Source of the DNA: Terebella lapidaria
Taxonomy: Eukaryota; Annelida; Polychaeta; Terebellida; Terebellidae
Assembly: GCA_949152475.1 (NCBI GenBank)
Contig: OX424568.1
Location: forward strand, 11,693,667 to 11,757,666
DNA length: 64,000 bases
Direction of reading: 5' to 3'
The translations under genes and the position numbers were made by a program. The notes below the pieces were generated by a model. That model was not told the origin of the DNA. It did not search any database and saw only the letters and a list, made by a program, of their open reading frames with translations. Within the stretch, counting starts at the first letter, position 1. Each line of letters begins with the position of its first letter. Below are positions 22,401 to 37,400 of this stretch, in pieces.

Positions 22401-25400
22401 ACAGTTCAGATATAACTTTCTTTTCTCCCATACGTATATTACAAACTAACGTAAAATCAAGGCATGTATTGACAGTTTGACATTTGCCGTCAAAGATCCA
22501 CTTCAGAGCTCAGACAGATTGATTGAAAGCTCTGCCGTGAATGAAATCCATTAATTTACACCACTTTAAAATATCGATTGTAAGTGTTTCCTTTCACGAC
22601 AGCAATCAATATTGAAATTTCCGAATAGAAAGTCACTGAAGCCACTCTGAGCGAAATAAACAAGACGCTGTTTTCGCCAACGTTATCGTTTCAGGCCAGA
22701 CACTGACAGATCTAAGGAATGTCTCTTGATTGCCGCAGATTATCGACGTATTACGACATCAACGTCCTTCAACACCAGCGTCAGTCAGTATTCCTCAATG
22801 AAGAACCGTTTTCTGGAATATTCCGTTTTGAAGTAAACAGCCGCTGGTTGCTCCACATGCTTTATACGCTAGCGGCTCGATCAATAGTTTGGTCGTCCTT
22901 GCGGTGGTGGGGGTTGGGCCAGGCACGGTCTACTATATAACCACTACCGTTTGTTGTTGCGGACCGGCAGAGGCCAATGTTTTGCTCGCGTGTAGTGGCG
23001 TGTTTTGGGGGTCTTCTAGCACTGAGGTAACATTTCCTTTTCTCAAAAACCATCGGGTGTGCACCCTCCACCGGGTGTAGCCGCTTGCTTGTTCCTGGGT
23101 CTTAGATTACAATAACAAGTGTTCTACGGGGAAACCAACAGTCGAGCATCTGTCTGGGCTAAAGTCATTGCCCTCAAAATAGTGATGATTTTTCCCGCAG
23201 GCTTGTTTACAAGTTTGGATCCACAGTGAGCTGCTGCAATGCGGCGTAATACGCATATATACATTGAGGCAACAGTTTTTGCTAGTATCCAGGTTTCAGT
23301 TGAAAATTCAGTAGATGTTTATACACATAATAGTATACCATAGAGAGTCAGCAAGACTTGCAGTCAATGAAAATCATGATATTTATTTCGCAAATCCAAG
23401 TTCAAATCTCGTGTCCCACAATATACCGGTGTTAAGTGGCCCACATGTATATATCTCAATATATATACAAATCCGTTGCCGATAAAATCTGCTATACATC
23501 TGTCACTTGGGATATCAACCGTCAATCTTTGTGGACAGTTAGAAACACGTCAAACACACCCCTTCAGTTCCAATACATGCCAACAACGGCTACCAATGAC
23601 AATAGCTCGGGCGTACATTCACGCTCCAACAACAACTTGTCAACGACCTGTCGTACGAATGCATCCTGTGTCTGTCCCATACCCTCATCATGCAAATAAT
23701 AAACGAGCAAATTATGAATATTCATCGGAGGAAAATTCCACTCCTGCCTTGGCAAATTGCATGCACTGCCCTAGGCTTAGGGTTGTCTTGTGGTTGGCAG
23801 TTGGCATTGCCTGCCTTGTGCCCCCATCTTTCCCCGTCAGCATGCTAACAGTATAGCACCTCCCTCTGGGGGCCAACTCATGGGGCAAACTCGTGGAAAA
23901 AGTGACAAGACACAACAGGTATACACTAACGAGGGGGAAAGGAGAGGGAAACGATGGTCGTTGTCATAAACAAAACCCAAGCGGGAGAATTTAAAAGCAG
24001 GTCAGACAATACACGCTGGTTTCCCGCTTTTTCCACCCTTCATATTTCACCTTTTGACCCTCAGGGGTGGGGTGGGGGGGGGGGGGGAGGAAGAGTGAAG
24101 GAAGATGGGGTGGGAAAGGGGAAAAAGGTCATTGGAAGGGAAAGGGAGGAGGGGGGGGGGGGGGGAAGGGTGCAGTTAGGTACATGTATTTGGGGTTGAG
24201 AACAGATGCTTTAGGGTACAGCTGGTACATTGTGTATTGCAGGAAATAGGGGACACTCAAACAATGTCTACTTTGGTCTCCTTTTTGTATTTGCGTAATT
24301 TTGTTAATTAACCAGCATGTTAATCTGCAAATTGGATTTACAGTACGTAATTACAAAAGGTTGTGAACCATGACTAACAGACTTGTACTGATAGATGTAT
24401 TTTGCATGAGGTAAGCTACAGGGACCAGGTTTGACAAAACGCATTTGTGTAAGTATTTATATTCATAACTGATGATGTTTTTAAGTAATGGTGATCCAAA
24501 TGGAAGAATCATACCGCCAAATAAAATTTATTGCTGAATTGCTGACTTCAGGATGTATATTTCAAAACATGTTTTTTTTTCCCCCAATTATACCAACAGT
24601 CCAACCAACATGTTACGATTTCTTGACAGCAACGAATGCTGATGTAAGGCGAGTGGTGTTCTGAAAACTTGAATTATGAAATCACAATGAAATATGCCTC
24701 ATGATTCCATTCAAATACAATCAACACGCAGACGGAAAGATGTTACTTTAACCACTCGAGCAAATACTGGAAGAGAAGGTATTCCCCTTCTTTTGATAAT
24801 GTCATAGAAACCATGACATAACCCCGAGCGACCATTGAAGACTTCATTTCAACTTGGCAATTCAGCACATTTCCCATACACAACTACATGTACAATGGAG
24901 TGTGTACGCAACCAAAACGTCAATTCAATATCAAGCCAAGAACAACAAACATGGGCACACTGCGTTAATGATATCATAGTGCGATAAATAATAAATATGC
25001 GATCATCAAAAAGACAGCCCCCATCGACCAACACAAAGTATTTCAAAACAATATATATATAATATGCATGGCTGCATGGTGTCAACATTCCAACGAGTGT
25101 GATCAGAAATTCAATGCGTAGGTGTGGTAAGCCGGTAGCATACCACGCAAACAGACGTGCTACATTCTCGAGAAATACTGAGTAAATATTTTTGTCAGAC
25201 GCCACCCAAAAATACACACAGCATATTTTGTCATATACATATACATACAAACGGATCATAAATGGACCAAAGACTGTATATGAAATATATATGCAGGGCT
25301 CGCAGTCACAAAATGACAAGGTCATTATTGTCACAGAAGCTTCAGTGTTTCTATATTAAACGTTCGTAATGAAGGATGAATGTTGTTCGATCGGTGTGAA

Positions 25401-28400
25401 ACACCTACACTCAACAACATGTTATCACTTAGCAACCATCCCCGGCAAACAGTCGCCAGGCCTGGGCACCAGCGTAAAAAAAAAGAACAAAAAATTTTTT
25501 CCACTTCCCTGGGATGAAAGCTAAATAATGCTCAAGTTTTTATTTTGCTTTTTTTTCTCTCTGGTTTCGAGGTCAACCACCTATTTTACCATGAGTGTTC
25601 ACTTGAAGAGCCACTCATCAGTATTCTAGCAGACAATTCTTCGGAAATATTATTGTTATGGTTGAAGCTTATTTTTTCACCTTTTTCCAGCGATGATTGG
25701 CATGAGTTTGACAAGCAAATTTGTGCAAAAGTGGCCTAGTTAATGGCAAACAAGTTGTTTATTACTTCTAACATTTCTCCTTGCGTTTTATACACATTTT
25801 GTAAGGGAGTTACGAAAAACGCCTGGATATATGACCACAATTGCGCACCAAATAATATATTTTGGAACGAAACATACAATGCAAATCGGCTCAATATACA
25901 CGGAAATTGATACATGTACACGCACATAAAGTGCATGAACCAGGTTTTCATGTGAAATCGATAGCAATTTGAAGAGGGTGTGATTCGTAAATACTGCAAC
26001 GTTATAAACCTGATTAACCCTTTGCATGGCCTATTCTGCCCAAAGTAATATTTGTGTGATATCACGGAATTACAGAGTTCACAAATCATAAAATCCACCA
26101 GCAAAAAACACCAACATCCTTAAACCACAAAAACACATCAGATACATAACTTTCAAACTTGTTTGACCCTAGAGGTTCGACCCTAGAATGCCCTCAAAGT
26201 AACCACATATGCGGACGGATGTGTTCACTGTTTGGGCACGGTGGCACCTGATGAACTCAACTCACTCACCCAAGAGATGCCATGATAACGTACACGGCAT
26301 GCAAGAAATGTCCGGGCTGTTCGGCATCTTGTAGCGTGTTTCGCAGCGATGAGGACAGAAAGTCCTCCATGTTTCGCTTGTCCTTCGAATGTGTGCTGCC
26401 ACCTACTTGTGGGCAGCTGATTAGTCCCGATACAAATTGCTTTGAATTTGTTTTCAATATTTTATATATTTCATCTGGTAATACCGTCCGTGAATATTAA
26501 TGTTTTCATTACAATCCCTTGCGGTGGAGTATCGATTGTTCAAACTCGGGAGTAATTCGCAATATCCCTAGAAGCACTTCAATACGCCAAATATATTCCA
26601 CGAATCCCAAAACTTGTAATGAAAATTCAGAAGGTGGTGTCGATCCATCAAATTCCAGCACGTCACTTGTCGTTTTTGATCCTTTCTGGTGGCAAAATGG
26701 AGCGAAAAAGAATAAAGAACTGAAAAGCGAGGTCCATTAATTCCATATCAGTCCGTGAACTAGGAGAATGCTCCAATGCCGTGATGAAATTCTGCTTCTG
26801 GTTCGGCACTGGGAGCCAGTGAACTGTGCCAACAAATACATTATTGGCCAATGTTAATTTCCCTCGGGGTACTCCGCAGGTTCACCCTGTTTTCGCCCCA
26901 GTTGTCTACATTGTGTCTATGGATGCAGCATCAACAATAGAATATTGTCGCATTATCCTAATACGACTTCAATATAAACAGTAGACATTGTATAATATTT
27001 ATATCGTAAATTCATCCTAATGGATTTGATGATTTTCACTCCTTTCAGGAATTTTCTGATGCTATCCCTGTTTTATAAGAGGCAGTTTTCAAAGTAGACA
27101 TTAATTTATTTCAAGTTTTACACGTTAATATGTCTGAGATTCCACCGTTTTTACAGAGTATTTTCTCGTCTGAAATGGAGCACAAAATCTGTCTATTTTC
27201 GAACTGGTCCAGAAGGTACTAGGCTTATTTTGGAAGCAATCAAATTTTTTCAGCTTTTGACAATTCGTTTGGCAGATACAGAGATCACAAGTTTGGCAGC
27301 ATCAATCCTCAAAATAGTTCCATTTCTAACGAGATCTCTGGCAAGTTATCCAATTTCAAAGAAAATAAAAATGTCCTGAAATCATTCATCAAACTATCCA
27401 AACTAAAAATATGATCTTTTTTCTTCGCCCAAAACTGTAAATTACAGATCAGATCGTGGCGTATTCAATATATGTGGAAACCTTCAAAGCGAAGAACGTT
27501 TTACAGACAATACCAATTGTCTTCCAACTTATTTCCTTCAATCTACAGATGAAGCCTGATTGCAGTAATACAGTTGGGGTAAGGCTTCTGCCCACGGCTG
27601 AGAAGGGAGTTCACTTTCTGGGATTGGAGAAAAAACATGCAAGGAAGAATAACAAATAGTGCAAATAGAAGGAAAACAGGGAACACCCTTGTTCCTACAA
27701 CGGGGAATTTGCTTGGAGCTCTATTGTTCATGCCAAGATATGTAATGGTATTTTGTGTATTGTTTCCCATAGGGCTCACGAAATAAAAATATCACCAGAA
27801 TAATATCATGTACTTGCATGATTGTGTATTCGTGTATATAGCTAGTATCGTTTGTTGGTTTCTGGTCCACTGTTCATGCCCAAAGAATGCTTGAAATGTT
27901 GATGTGACAAAAATTGTGCCTTAGATATGGTGCAACGATCACCCGCAAAGATAAGGAAATTTTGGTTTTATCTGCAACTGTATCGCTACTTCATACTGTG
28001 GAGATACTAATTTTGGAAATCTTCCGATATCTAGCTTGATGCTTCATTGCTTCTCAAAGGTGCGGAAAAAAATAAACAAGTAACATTTTTTTATTTGTCA
28101 TGATTTCCTGCCTTCAGATTCAGAAATAGATTAGCAATGACGTGAAAAAGCAATTGCATAAGAGAGACAAACCTCTATCTCATTACAAAACAGTAAAAAT
28201 GTAACATCTTGACAGATAGCATTATGACGGATCAGAATACCACGGAGCATTATGATAGGATGATCACCAGCACAGTAAACTTTCTGTTCACAACCATTTG
28301 AAGCATTCACATACATGTATTTTAAGTACAGTGGTCGCCCTCGGATAAGACAAAATCGAGGTCTTATCGAAGGGGGAGTCTTATTAGAGGGGATTAATTA

Positions 28401-31400
28401 ACATATTAAAGTCATCCTAGCACCGAGGATTAACGGAGGAGGGTCTTCCTGTATAAATCATGAAACAGAATAAATCACCCGAAGGTTGATCCGAATCACA
28501 TTTTCAGACGAACCAGATGAAAATGGGAGGGTGGTGGTATTCCTTGCAACTGATCAATGCTGGTGGAAGATGATAGCAACAAATTCTACATTATTCTAAT
28601 TTTTTATTTCTGCACTCTGAATACCACTCAAGGTGTCAAAAAATTCAGAAGAATTGACTCTTGAACACCTCACTTTACCACTGTGGAATTGATTTTTTAA
28701 AACACCTTTCAAGTCTACATGTATGCAAACTCATCGATCATCATCAACCCCTTTACTCACATGATTGCTGAAGCGCGTCTCAGCTTGAAGTAGGCATGAT
28801 GCCAGGCGACATTATCCATCATCGTCGCGTTTTTGGCGATGTTCAAGTCCGCTGGCATGGCGACACCTGGTGGCATTTGTAGGAAGCGATAATCCTCATC
28901 CGGAATAATGTTGTTCGTCGGGGGGCTACAAAAAGTCACGCTGAGCGTTGGATCCAGTGCTCTCGTTTGGATGGTTGTGGCGGTTGCTGCATGGTTGAGG
29001 TACTGCGGTGGGGATGGTTGCGGTGTGTTTTCAGATATGTGAAGAAGTCTGTCTTGTCGATTGAAGGGGAGGGTCGGGTTGGGTGTTTGGGGGATCGCCG
29101 TGGGTTTTGAGACCTGATTCATCATGCCTTTATGGTGCAAGCCGTTTCCAGTTTGAAATCGGTCGCAAATCCGTCAACTCTTGTGAACAGCTATAAACCG
29201 TATGTCCTTTTCCCATGGTTGAGAATTTCCGTGATAGTTTATATCTTGCAGATATTCGGTCCGATTATCTGCAAGATAAGTGTCATGAGAAATCCAAATC
29301 TATCCACAGCTTATGAACACTTGTCCCCCTATTTCCCCTACTGGTGACAATTTGTACCAATAACTCAGAGCTGTCAAGCCAATATATCACTATCCTTGTC
29401 TGTCATCTCAAATATATCACTGTCATATCATCGCCGAAGAATACGCAGCGAGCAAACGATAGTCCTCTGAGATTGCGAGACATCAAATTCCACACACTAC
29501 CCGAGCACTAGTGTCTATCTGTCACTGGTGTTTTAGGAGAAGATATCACGGTTTTCATCCAATGTTGAGACTGGATTATGCCCAGGGCTCTCACAACGTT
29601 CCACTCAAAGATATGCTACCGCGGATGCGTAATAGTCCTTGTACTTATCTGTTTAGTGTCACGCAGCAGTAGCGTTCAAGTTGATGAGGTATTTATCGAT
29701 GAGCTGTGCGAGGAAGCAGCTCAGTATCAATCATTGATTAATCTTTTTTGTCAACTTTGCACCTAGGTAAAGTCCATAATCTCTCTGGTACTGTATCAAA
29801 ACATATTTATGATTATGAGCATACTGTGGTATTTAGATACAACAGCTTCAAGCTAATGCAGCTTACAATTTTATGTGTCAAGCGATCAGTCACTGCATAC
29901 AATATTGTTTATATCCAGGCACAAATCCAGCCTTGTTAAACTGCGGTCATAATGAATCCATCAAAGTTTCCACAAATATGCACGATAATCATAATGTCAC
30001 CATGTATACATGTTGTAAGTCCACTTCATCAGACACCCAATTTGTGAAATCTCCTATGGGTTTCTGACAGTTCGAAACTGCAATATCCTCAATGTATAGT
30101 TGGCCTCTGTTTCCCTGCCTATCGAATTTAAAATTTGGCTAAATTCATTTATATTTTTATATCAACATTTCAGTATTGAAATACAATGAATTTACCAAAA
30201 CTGCCTGAATAGGCCGCTGCCCATGCTAAATCATGATTGTAGTATGAATTAATTTATTGGCGCAAATACTTGGGTGCAAATATGACTATATTAAACATAG
30301 ACAACTCACATTGCAAATATCATGTTTACACCATACTGCATGTCAATATTAATCCTGAGTAAGTATAGCTAGATCCTATTCGAGTACAGGTCATGTGACA
30401 GACAGCGTATATATGGAAATTCTATGCACTATAATATGCTGTGCACAGTGGCAAATATGGAGAAATAATTGGTCTGTATTTTCAGACATGTAAATCAATG
30501 GAATACTGAGCATAAACCAATGTTTAGAGGTACTCAATAACAAGGAAATAGGTCACAAAACGTATTACTTTTTTTATATCACTACCATCAGAAACCCATC
30601 AGGTTTCTGCTACCATCTGTCAGTATTGAATGTTATGAAATCACAAGCCTAGATCTGGCAGAGATACAGGTAACATTGGCTGTAGTTTTTACATCCTGGA
30701 CAAATCATTCCCAATATATATGCAAGTCCAGATTCTCTTCATTAGAACCACACTATACTGATGTGCCAAAATTGCATCATCTTTTTGGATCCTCAGTACA
30801 ACAGTAGTCCATACATGTATAAAAATCAGACTAAAGTCCAGTGTTGTGTATCCAATTTCATGTTCCACACCACACTCCAAAAGTACAGTGAGAAAAAAAT
30901 TGACATGATTTACGTCAAGAAAACCCATATAAAATCCAAAAGCTACTTCCCGTTTTTTTCTGCTTTAAGTGTCTGCACACAGTATGCACTATTATGTGGT
31001 TGGTGTTTCGTTTTTTTTGCACAAGGAAAATTATCTACTTTCAGTGCATGCGACAAACCACACTGATGACCTTGAAACCAATATCCGTGTGAATATCCAG
31101 GGTATAACTTATGCAAACAAGTTACATGTGAGATACCTCTGTGCAGCATAAAGCTCAGTATAAACAGTATATTATTACATACGATGTATATACCAATGTT
31201 CTGTAGCTCAGTGCGCTCAAAAACATGTATCCTTTTTCATCCAGATCAAGATAAATATTCCCATCAAACACCAGGTCACAGTTTTCAAATATACATTATG
31301 TGCTTGTATAATGCCAGTCTGTGTTTCAACCCAATAATCCGTAAAGCAGATAATTATAATCTGTCACTTTCTGAAAGCACACTGCACAACACAGAAAATA

Positions 31401-34400
31401 TTTATCTGTTGTGTCGGTCCGTCGACATATCCTGAGTAAAAGCTCTGTGCAAAACTTCCTCATGTACGAGCTCGTATACAATATTTAATGTTCTATGTCA
31501 GCACACCCATGGTAACCATCTAAATTATATGTGATTTATGGGTGAAAAACACCGCAAAGCAAGTGCACATCTCTCCTCAGCAAACCAACCACTTTCAACA
31601 TTGCACTCTGTAATCATTGAATAAGTCATCATGTTCCTTCCCAAGTCACGGTCAACTGGGTGGAAAACCGACTACCAGTAGTCAGCTGAGTTTGCCTGAG
31701 GAAGAGATCTTTGCCGAAGCGTCTCCAATCAGTTTCCACAATACATGTAGATCTAAACAGGTATCCATGGAAACAATCGCATAAAAAATCCTAACTGCTA
31801 AGAAGTGATTAATTGAAGATACTCTGCCTTCTCCTTTTGTCTCAGCATATTTAGCAGTAGATACACGTACTGTTGCCATGGCAACAGTAACTAACAACGA
31901 TGGTTTATCACCTGTGTGCAGGTGTGATTATGAATACTGATTGGGCGGACACATGATGATCCATACATGTAGCAATATCATGTATCCAAGGTAAAGATCG
32001 TCATTCGTCAGCACTGGTCATCAGGTGTGTTAAATTCTTAGAATTTTGCTTGTCGCTGTCCGGTTGTTGCACAATACTAGTAGGCATAATATATATGATC
32101 CCATTTGCCATTGCTAGATTCATTTTCCAAATTACGACCCCCATGATTGAACTGAAGAAACAGTTCAACAGTACTATGAAAACATCTATATGGCCGTAAG
32201 TAAAATTTGAATTAAATTTTCACTTCCCAGTGAAAGCTCAATTCAGCATGTTTTGTAGGAGACTCAACAATCTTTTGAGGTCCAAATGAGTGTGACAAAG
32301 TTTCGGCATAAATTCCAATGTTCACGTTCATTATTTAAATACAAAGTGTAGCTATTTTTTCAGTACTCGAGGCCCAAAGGGTGCTGTGCACATACGTTTC
32401 ATGTAATTTAGAAGACCTAATGTACTAGTATTACAGCTGCAAGGGAACACTCTGACATTCTACTTGAATCCAATCTCAACAATTCAGTCCATCGTAATAT
32501 AAATGCTAATACCTAGACTTTAATTGTAATATGTTGTTACACCTCTATGAACTGCTAGTACTTCAAATCAAAAAGCAACATGACTATCAAAAGTGTTGTA
32601 CAAAATGTAATGGGTAGGTAGTACGGTTTACAACAATTTGAAGCTGCCAGTACATGATGTCCAACTTGTCAAACGAAATTTCATAATAATATATCCATGT
32701 ATTTAACTTTCAGCAAAATTATGTGTGTAATGTGGACGACTAGTATACTATAATATTTGTTCAGCATGAAGTTGTTACAATGCTCACTCCCGACGTGAAA
32801 CACTTTGCTCGATGAGTATCCTGACCAGTGTTCCCCACTCAACAGTCAACACAAATCACATTCCACCTTCGTACGAGAAATGCTGTATTCCTGCGGGCAA
32901 ACCATGCAGCTTTGTTTGCATCCCAGCACAGTGCTATTCCCAGTATCAAGGCCCTGCTGACATAGTCTCTACAGCGATCGATCGTGCGGCAAATGTGCTA
33001 CAACGGTTCCGCAGGCTTTGCCCAAAGGAGTTTTGAGTGATCGCCACTGCGTTAGAATCTGATTGAGTCCCACGAATTCCTAGGGAAAATCTTGCACAGT
33101 CCCTATAAGAAAATTGGTTGAGGAAGATTTTTATGTATTATCCTCCTCGCAACTGATATGCATTATCCACAATTTCAATGGCAAACAGTTGTTCTATCAG
33201 GGTTGAAAAATATTTCTTTTTATTCCCTGCCTGTAGAAACGGAAACTCCAAATTCTCCATTTCCACTAAACGCAAGAACAACAGCTATTCCCGATCATTC
33301 ATCTGGCTAACATTTTAGCCGTAGATGCTCCAAGAACAGCTCTGGCAAACGTTTCCACGTTCTGCGAGCCTGCCAGCCAGAAATATCACTATCCTCGTAG
33401 AAGAAGCAAAAGGGGTAATTGGTAAACAGAATGGGTAAACAGCAGAAATGGGGCACTGGAGAATAGCTATAATAAATAGGATGCCAGTCGAGATATGAGA
33501 AAGATCATAAATACGTGTCGGCTGGCAAGGCAGCCCCAAAATGGCAAGCGGGTCTAGGACTAGGGCAGTAGATAAGGGTAGCGTTGGGAGACTGGGGTTA
33601 GGGCGGTAGCCGGGTAGCCGGGTGTAACAGGAAGATTGATTTACAGGGGACAAATTTGGTCGCCGCAGTCCAAATCATGGAAGCTGACGGGTGAAGTAAC
33701 AAGCACTTCATCACTGACTGGTCACCATGGTGACACTTCCCGTGTTCGGAGATTTCGTGGCTGATCAGATTTGGGGAAAGACGACACAGGAGAACCATTA
33801 TGTGTGATTATATGAGAAATATTGGTCCATGTGTATCACATACATGTGTATTGTAATGCATCTATAGGTATATGTGTCAAAAGTTAAAACTATCAAAGAA
33901 TTTCTTCAACATCGTTATGGTCAAAATGTATTTACAGAATGTAAAAGTCTGCATGGGAAAGCATTTTGTTAAACTTTTTCAGAGAATGAGTATTCATTGA
34001 TATTTCACAAAATATTATATTGCAACTGCTTTCCACAGGCGTCATCAAATGTTTATCACCAGGTGGCAGCACTTATGATCAAGAATATTCTGTATATTTT
34101 GCCTCACATTCACCAGGTGGAGCCACTGTACATACTAGTACACTGCACTGACAATGGGCCCCACCAAACAAGGAGAAATATTCTCGATAAATTTACCGAC
34201 ATGCCCCAGATTATGGTTTTGTAACTGATCAGTAATTTGAGAGATGAAGATTGATTTTCTAAAATATTTCTGCTTCCTCTTATTCTAAATCAATAAATGA
34301 AGTGAAAATAGTAGTACATTAGAAACATTTGACCAAAATCAGCAAATCAGTACAGCTTGACTCTAGATGCAATTGATTTGTACTAAAAGTGCCAAAAAAA

Positions 34401-37400
34401 ATTCAATATTTTAAACAATTACCGAACGCAACAATGAACCTTTGGTTTGCAGAATGGTATCAAATGGTGTACCGGGTAACACATGATCCAGTGACAGATG
34501 TCCAAAACAGCGAACACACCCATAATATCAATATTTGAGTGAGTGATGCAAAGCTGTTTTGTGCACTCGCATATATTCTGGCCCCATTTCTACCAGGGCA
34601 TGAACAATAAATCATAAAGATCAGAGGCAGAGAAGAGCTATTTCGTGTTGGTTTTATGTGCTGGGCCAAACATAATAAAAGCAACATTATTGTCATCATC
34701 GGGCGGTTATTATTTCCGTGTAACGCATTATGTACACATAGCAACGTCACTGGCCTATTGTATATACATATAATTATTGCATATTTCCTGGTTTTCATGG
34801 AATGCAAACAGCATGTCAGACCTGGAATATACCTGATGTCACTGCTGAATGCTGCACTAAGCTTCACTTTTACTTTATAATACATAATTATGGTTTTTAT
34901 GAGTTTGATAAATTACCATTCGATTTTAGGTTTTTATAACCACACACTTGGGAAATACTAATATCATTAATCCTTGTAAAAATTTGTTTTCAAATTGTCG
35001 TTCACCTCTACTCCTGCACATCTTTCCCATAACTCATGACACTAAAACAAGGCCATGGGTCACGGAAAGGTCACAGAAAATTTTCATGTACATGTACAAC
35101 TCTCTCGGATTTTTTTTCGCACTTGGTTTGAGGTTTTTGTAGGGATTCAGTACACCCATCTTGGCAACTCTCCACATACACCCGGCCAATGACATAGATC
35201 TATCACAGAGAACTGACAGTTCATTAACTGATCAGAGAGAGAGCTTGGGGTACGTAGATACAACCTTGATAGCCTCAACACCACACAATCACCATTAGCC
35301 TCCCATGGTTAAGACACTGTAAACTCGAGAAAATTTTTTTGCACCTTTTATACACTCTGCATTTTGTACCGTATTACCTTTGTTGTTTGCAATGGCTATT
35401 GTGTGCCTACGACTAGAAAATTATCTCTACATTCATAAAAGACTAGATACACCTAGAACATGTTTGCATGGGTGCGAACAAGAACAGAATTAAAAAAGAA
35501 CGTCAAATTATTACCAAGTACAGCTACAAAGTCAGTTATCACTGATAGTCTAGGCAAACATATTCCTCACCCCCCCCCCCCCCCCCCCCCTTGTGTAAAC
35601 ATTTAGGGACAAGTCACCCACAGATAGGATGGTAAGTGGGTCAGAGACGGACCAGTCAGTCACTGCCAGCCATGTGTGTACACAAATATGACCTTAACAC
35701 TTGTAAAAGTAGGCCCAATCTGACAGTCAAACATACAACGGACACTAGTACATGGAGTAGTGCTGGTTGAATGGTTAGCTTCTACCAAATGCTTCATACT
35801 TCATACAATGGATTCACACACTTTAGTTTTTTACTCCAATAAATGGGAATATTAAAATTTTTTTTTTTTTGCGTACTTAGTCGGCAACTTGATATGTGAA
35901 AATATTGATACAACAGAAATTGTGTACCATCATTAATTGCACCTATATAACAAATTTTCTGATAAATATACTGACCCATATTATGCCATATATGTCATTA
36001 ATCATTGTGAAAACAACACATATATGTGCAATACCAGGACGAATTTTATGTGTTCCATGTAAATTACAGTTTTTATTACTAATACATTCAGTCTAGACAC
36101 AAGTAGTATGTAACCTGCAGGGTGAGGATAGCAACGAACGAAACCAAGAATTCAAAGAATTCATCTGAGTCGTCACTCAGGTCAAACAATGTTCCCAAGT
36201 TACTAGTATCTAGCAAGTATATTTCAATCTGACACCGTTTAGTAGATACGCTTGTCTTTTCTTATTAAATGTTAAATTTATTGCAAACAGGGAATTTTTC
36301 ACATTTACATAATATCAGTGTATGCAAGTACCTTCAACTCCTAGTTAGGTTTTAAGACTCCAAGTTTAAGTCCAAAATATTCTCTGTCCCACATAATTTT
36401 ATGTAACTTCATTATTTCTCGCATCATTCAAAAGGAAATGCGAGAAATCTGAACTTACAGACCCATCAAGGCACCAGATAAATAGGCTGGTAAATCAGTA
36501 AGTTACATATTGATGTTCCATAGTCAAAGAAAACCTTATTTTATTGACTACATGTACAGACTGTAAACCCATTTAAGTTCGTTCCCATTAATGATCGCGT
36601 TCCTGAATATTGACTGTTCACTAACCATAAAAGTTCGTGTTTTGTTCATTATCCCGTAATTTTCAATGTAATTTTAAAAGTTTGCATCCAATAAAGTACG
36701 CGATTTCATTCAAACCATGAAATCCGCCAGATTAGAAGTTGGCGAACATTATCGGGTTTACAGTACACAAGTTTGTAACAGTTGTGTCCTATTTTACCCA
36801 CTATGACTCACTTCAGACATTTATTCTGCCACAATACGCAATGATGTCTAAATTCTTTTGCAGAAACTGGAAATAAGAGATGCCTGGAAAGCCAAAGAAA
36901 AACAGATGTCTCTGATACCTACACTAGGCATGATGTGTATTGTATTATTCTACTGTAAATGGCAGCTTAATAAATTGCATATATACAGATGATACATGAC
37001 ATTTACATCATAAATATGATCAAATTTTGTATCCACAAATAGTGTCATATTCATCATGTTCATTGTTCACTTTGATCACGTTTTATGATGTGTGCGGCAA
37101 TGTGCCCTCACGTGGAATTTATGACTAAAGTATTGTTCATACCAGAACCTACAATTATCATATTACAGAATTTCGTAACAGCTTAGATCTACCAGTAGTT
37201 GAACAGACTGCTATAGATTGAAGATAAAACTAGACGCTTCCGGTCGCCTACGACCGCTTGGGTGTATCCCCCGTAGCCCTATCATCCCTGTTGCCCCAAA
37301 TATATCGCTGATGTACACTGTGAGTGTGAAACCTTTCAAGCTTATTGAAGGTCGAATTCAAGATCACCACTAAAATCACTGCATGCGAATTTCCATTTCG

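Noticed and set aside
24849-25334. 161-codon minus-strand open frame
   Set aside because: No start context, domain or splice support; composition matches the AT-rich background; it lies between TSC22D exons.
34460-34885. 141-codon minus-strand open frame as another TSC22D first exon
   Set aside because: No strong donor in the required phase and no conserved sequence; hydrophobic composition typical of chance frames.
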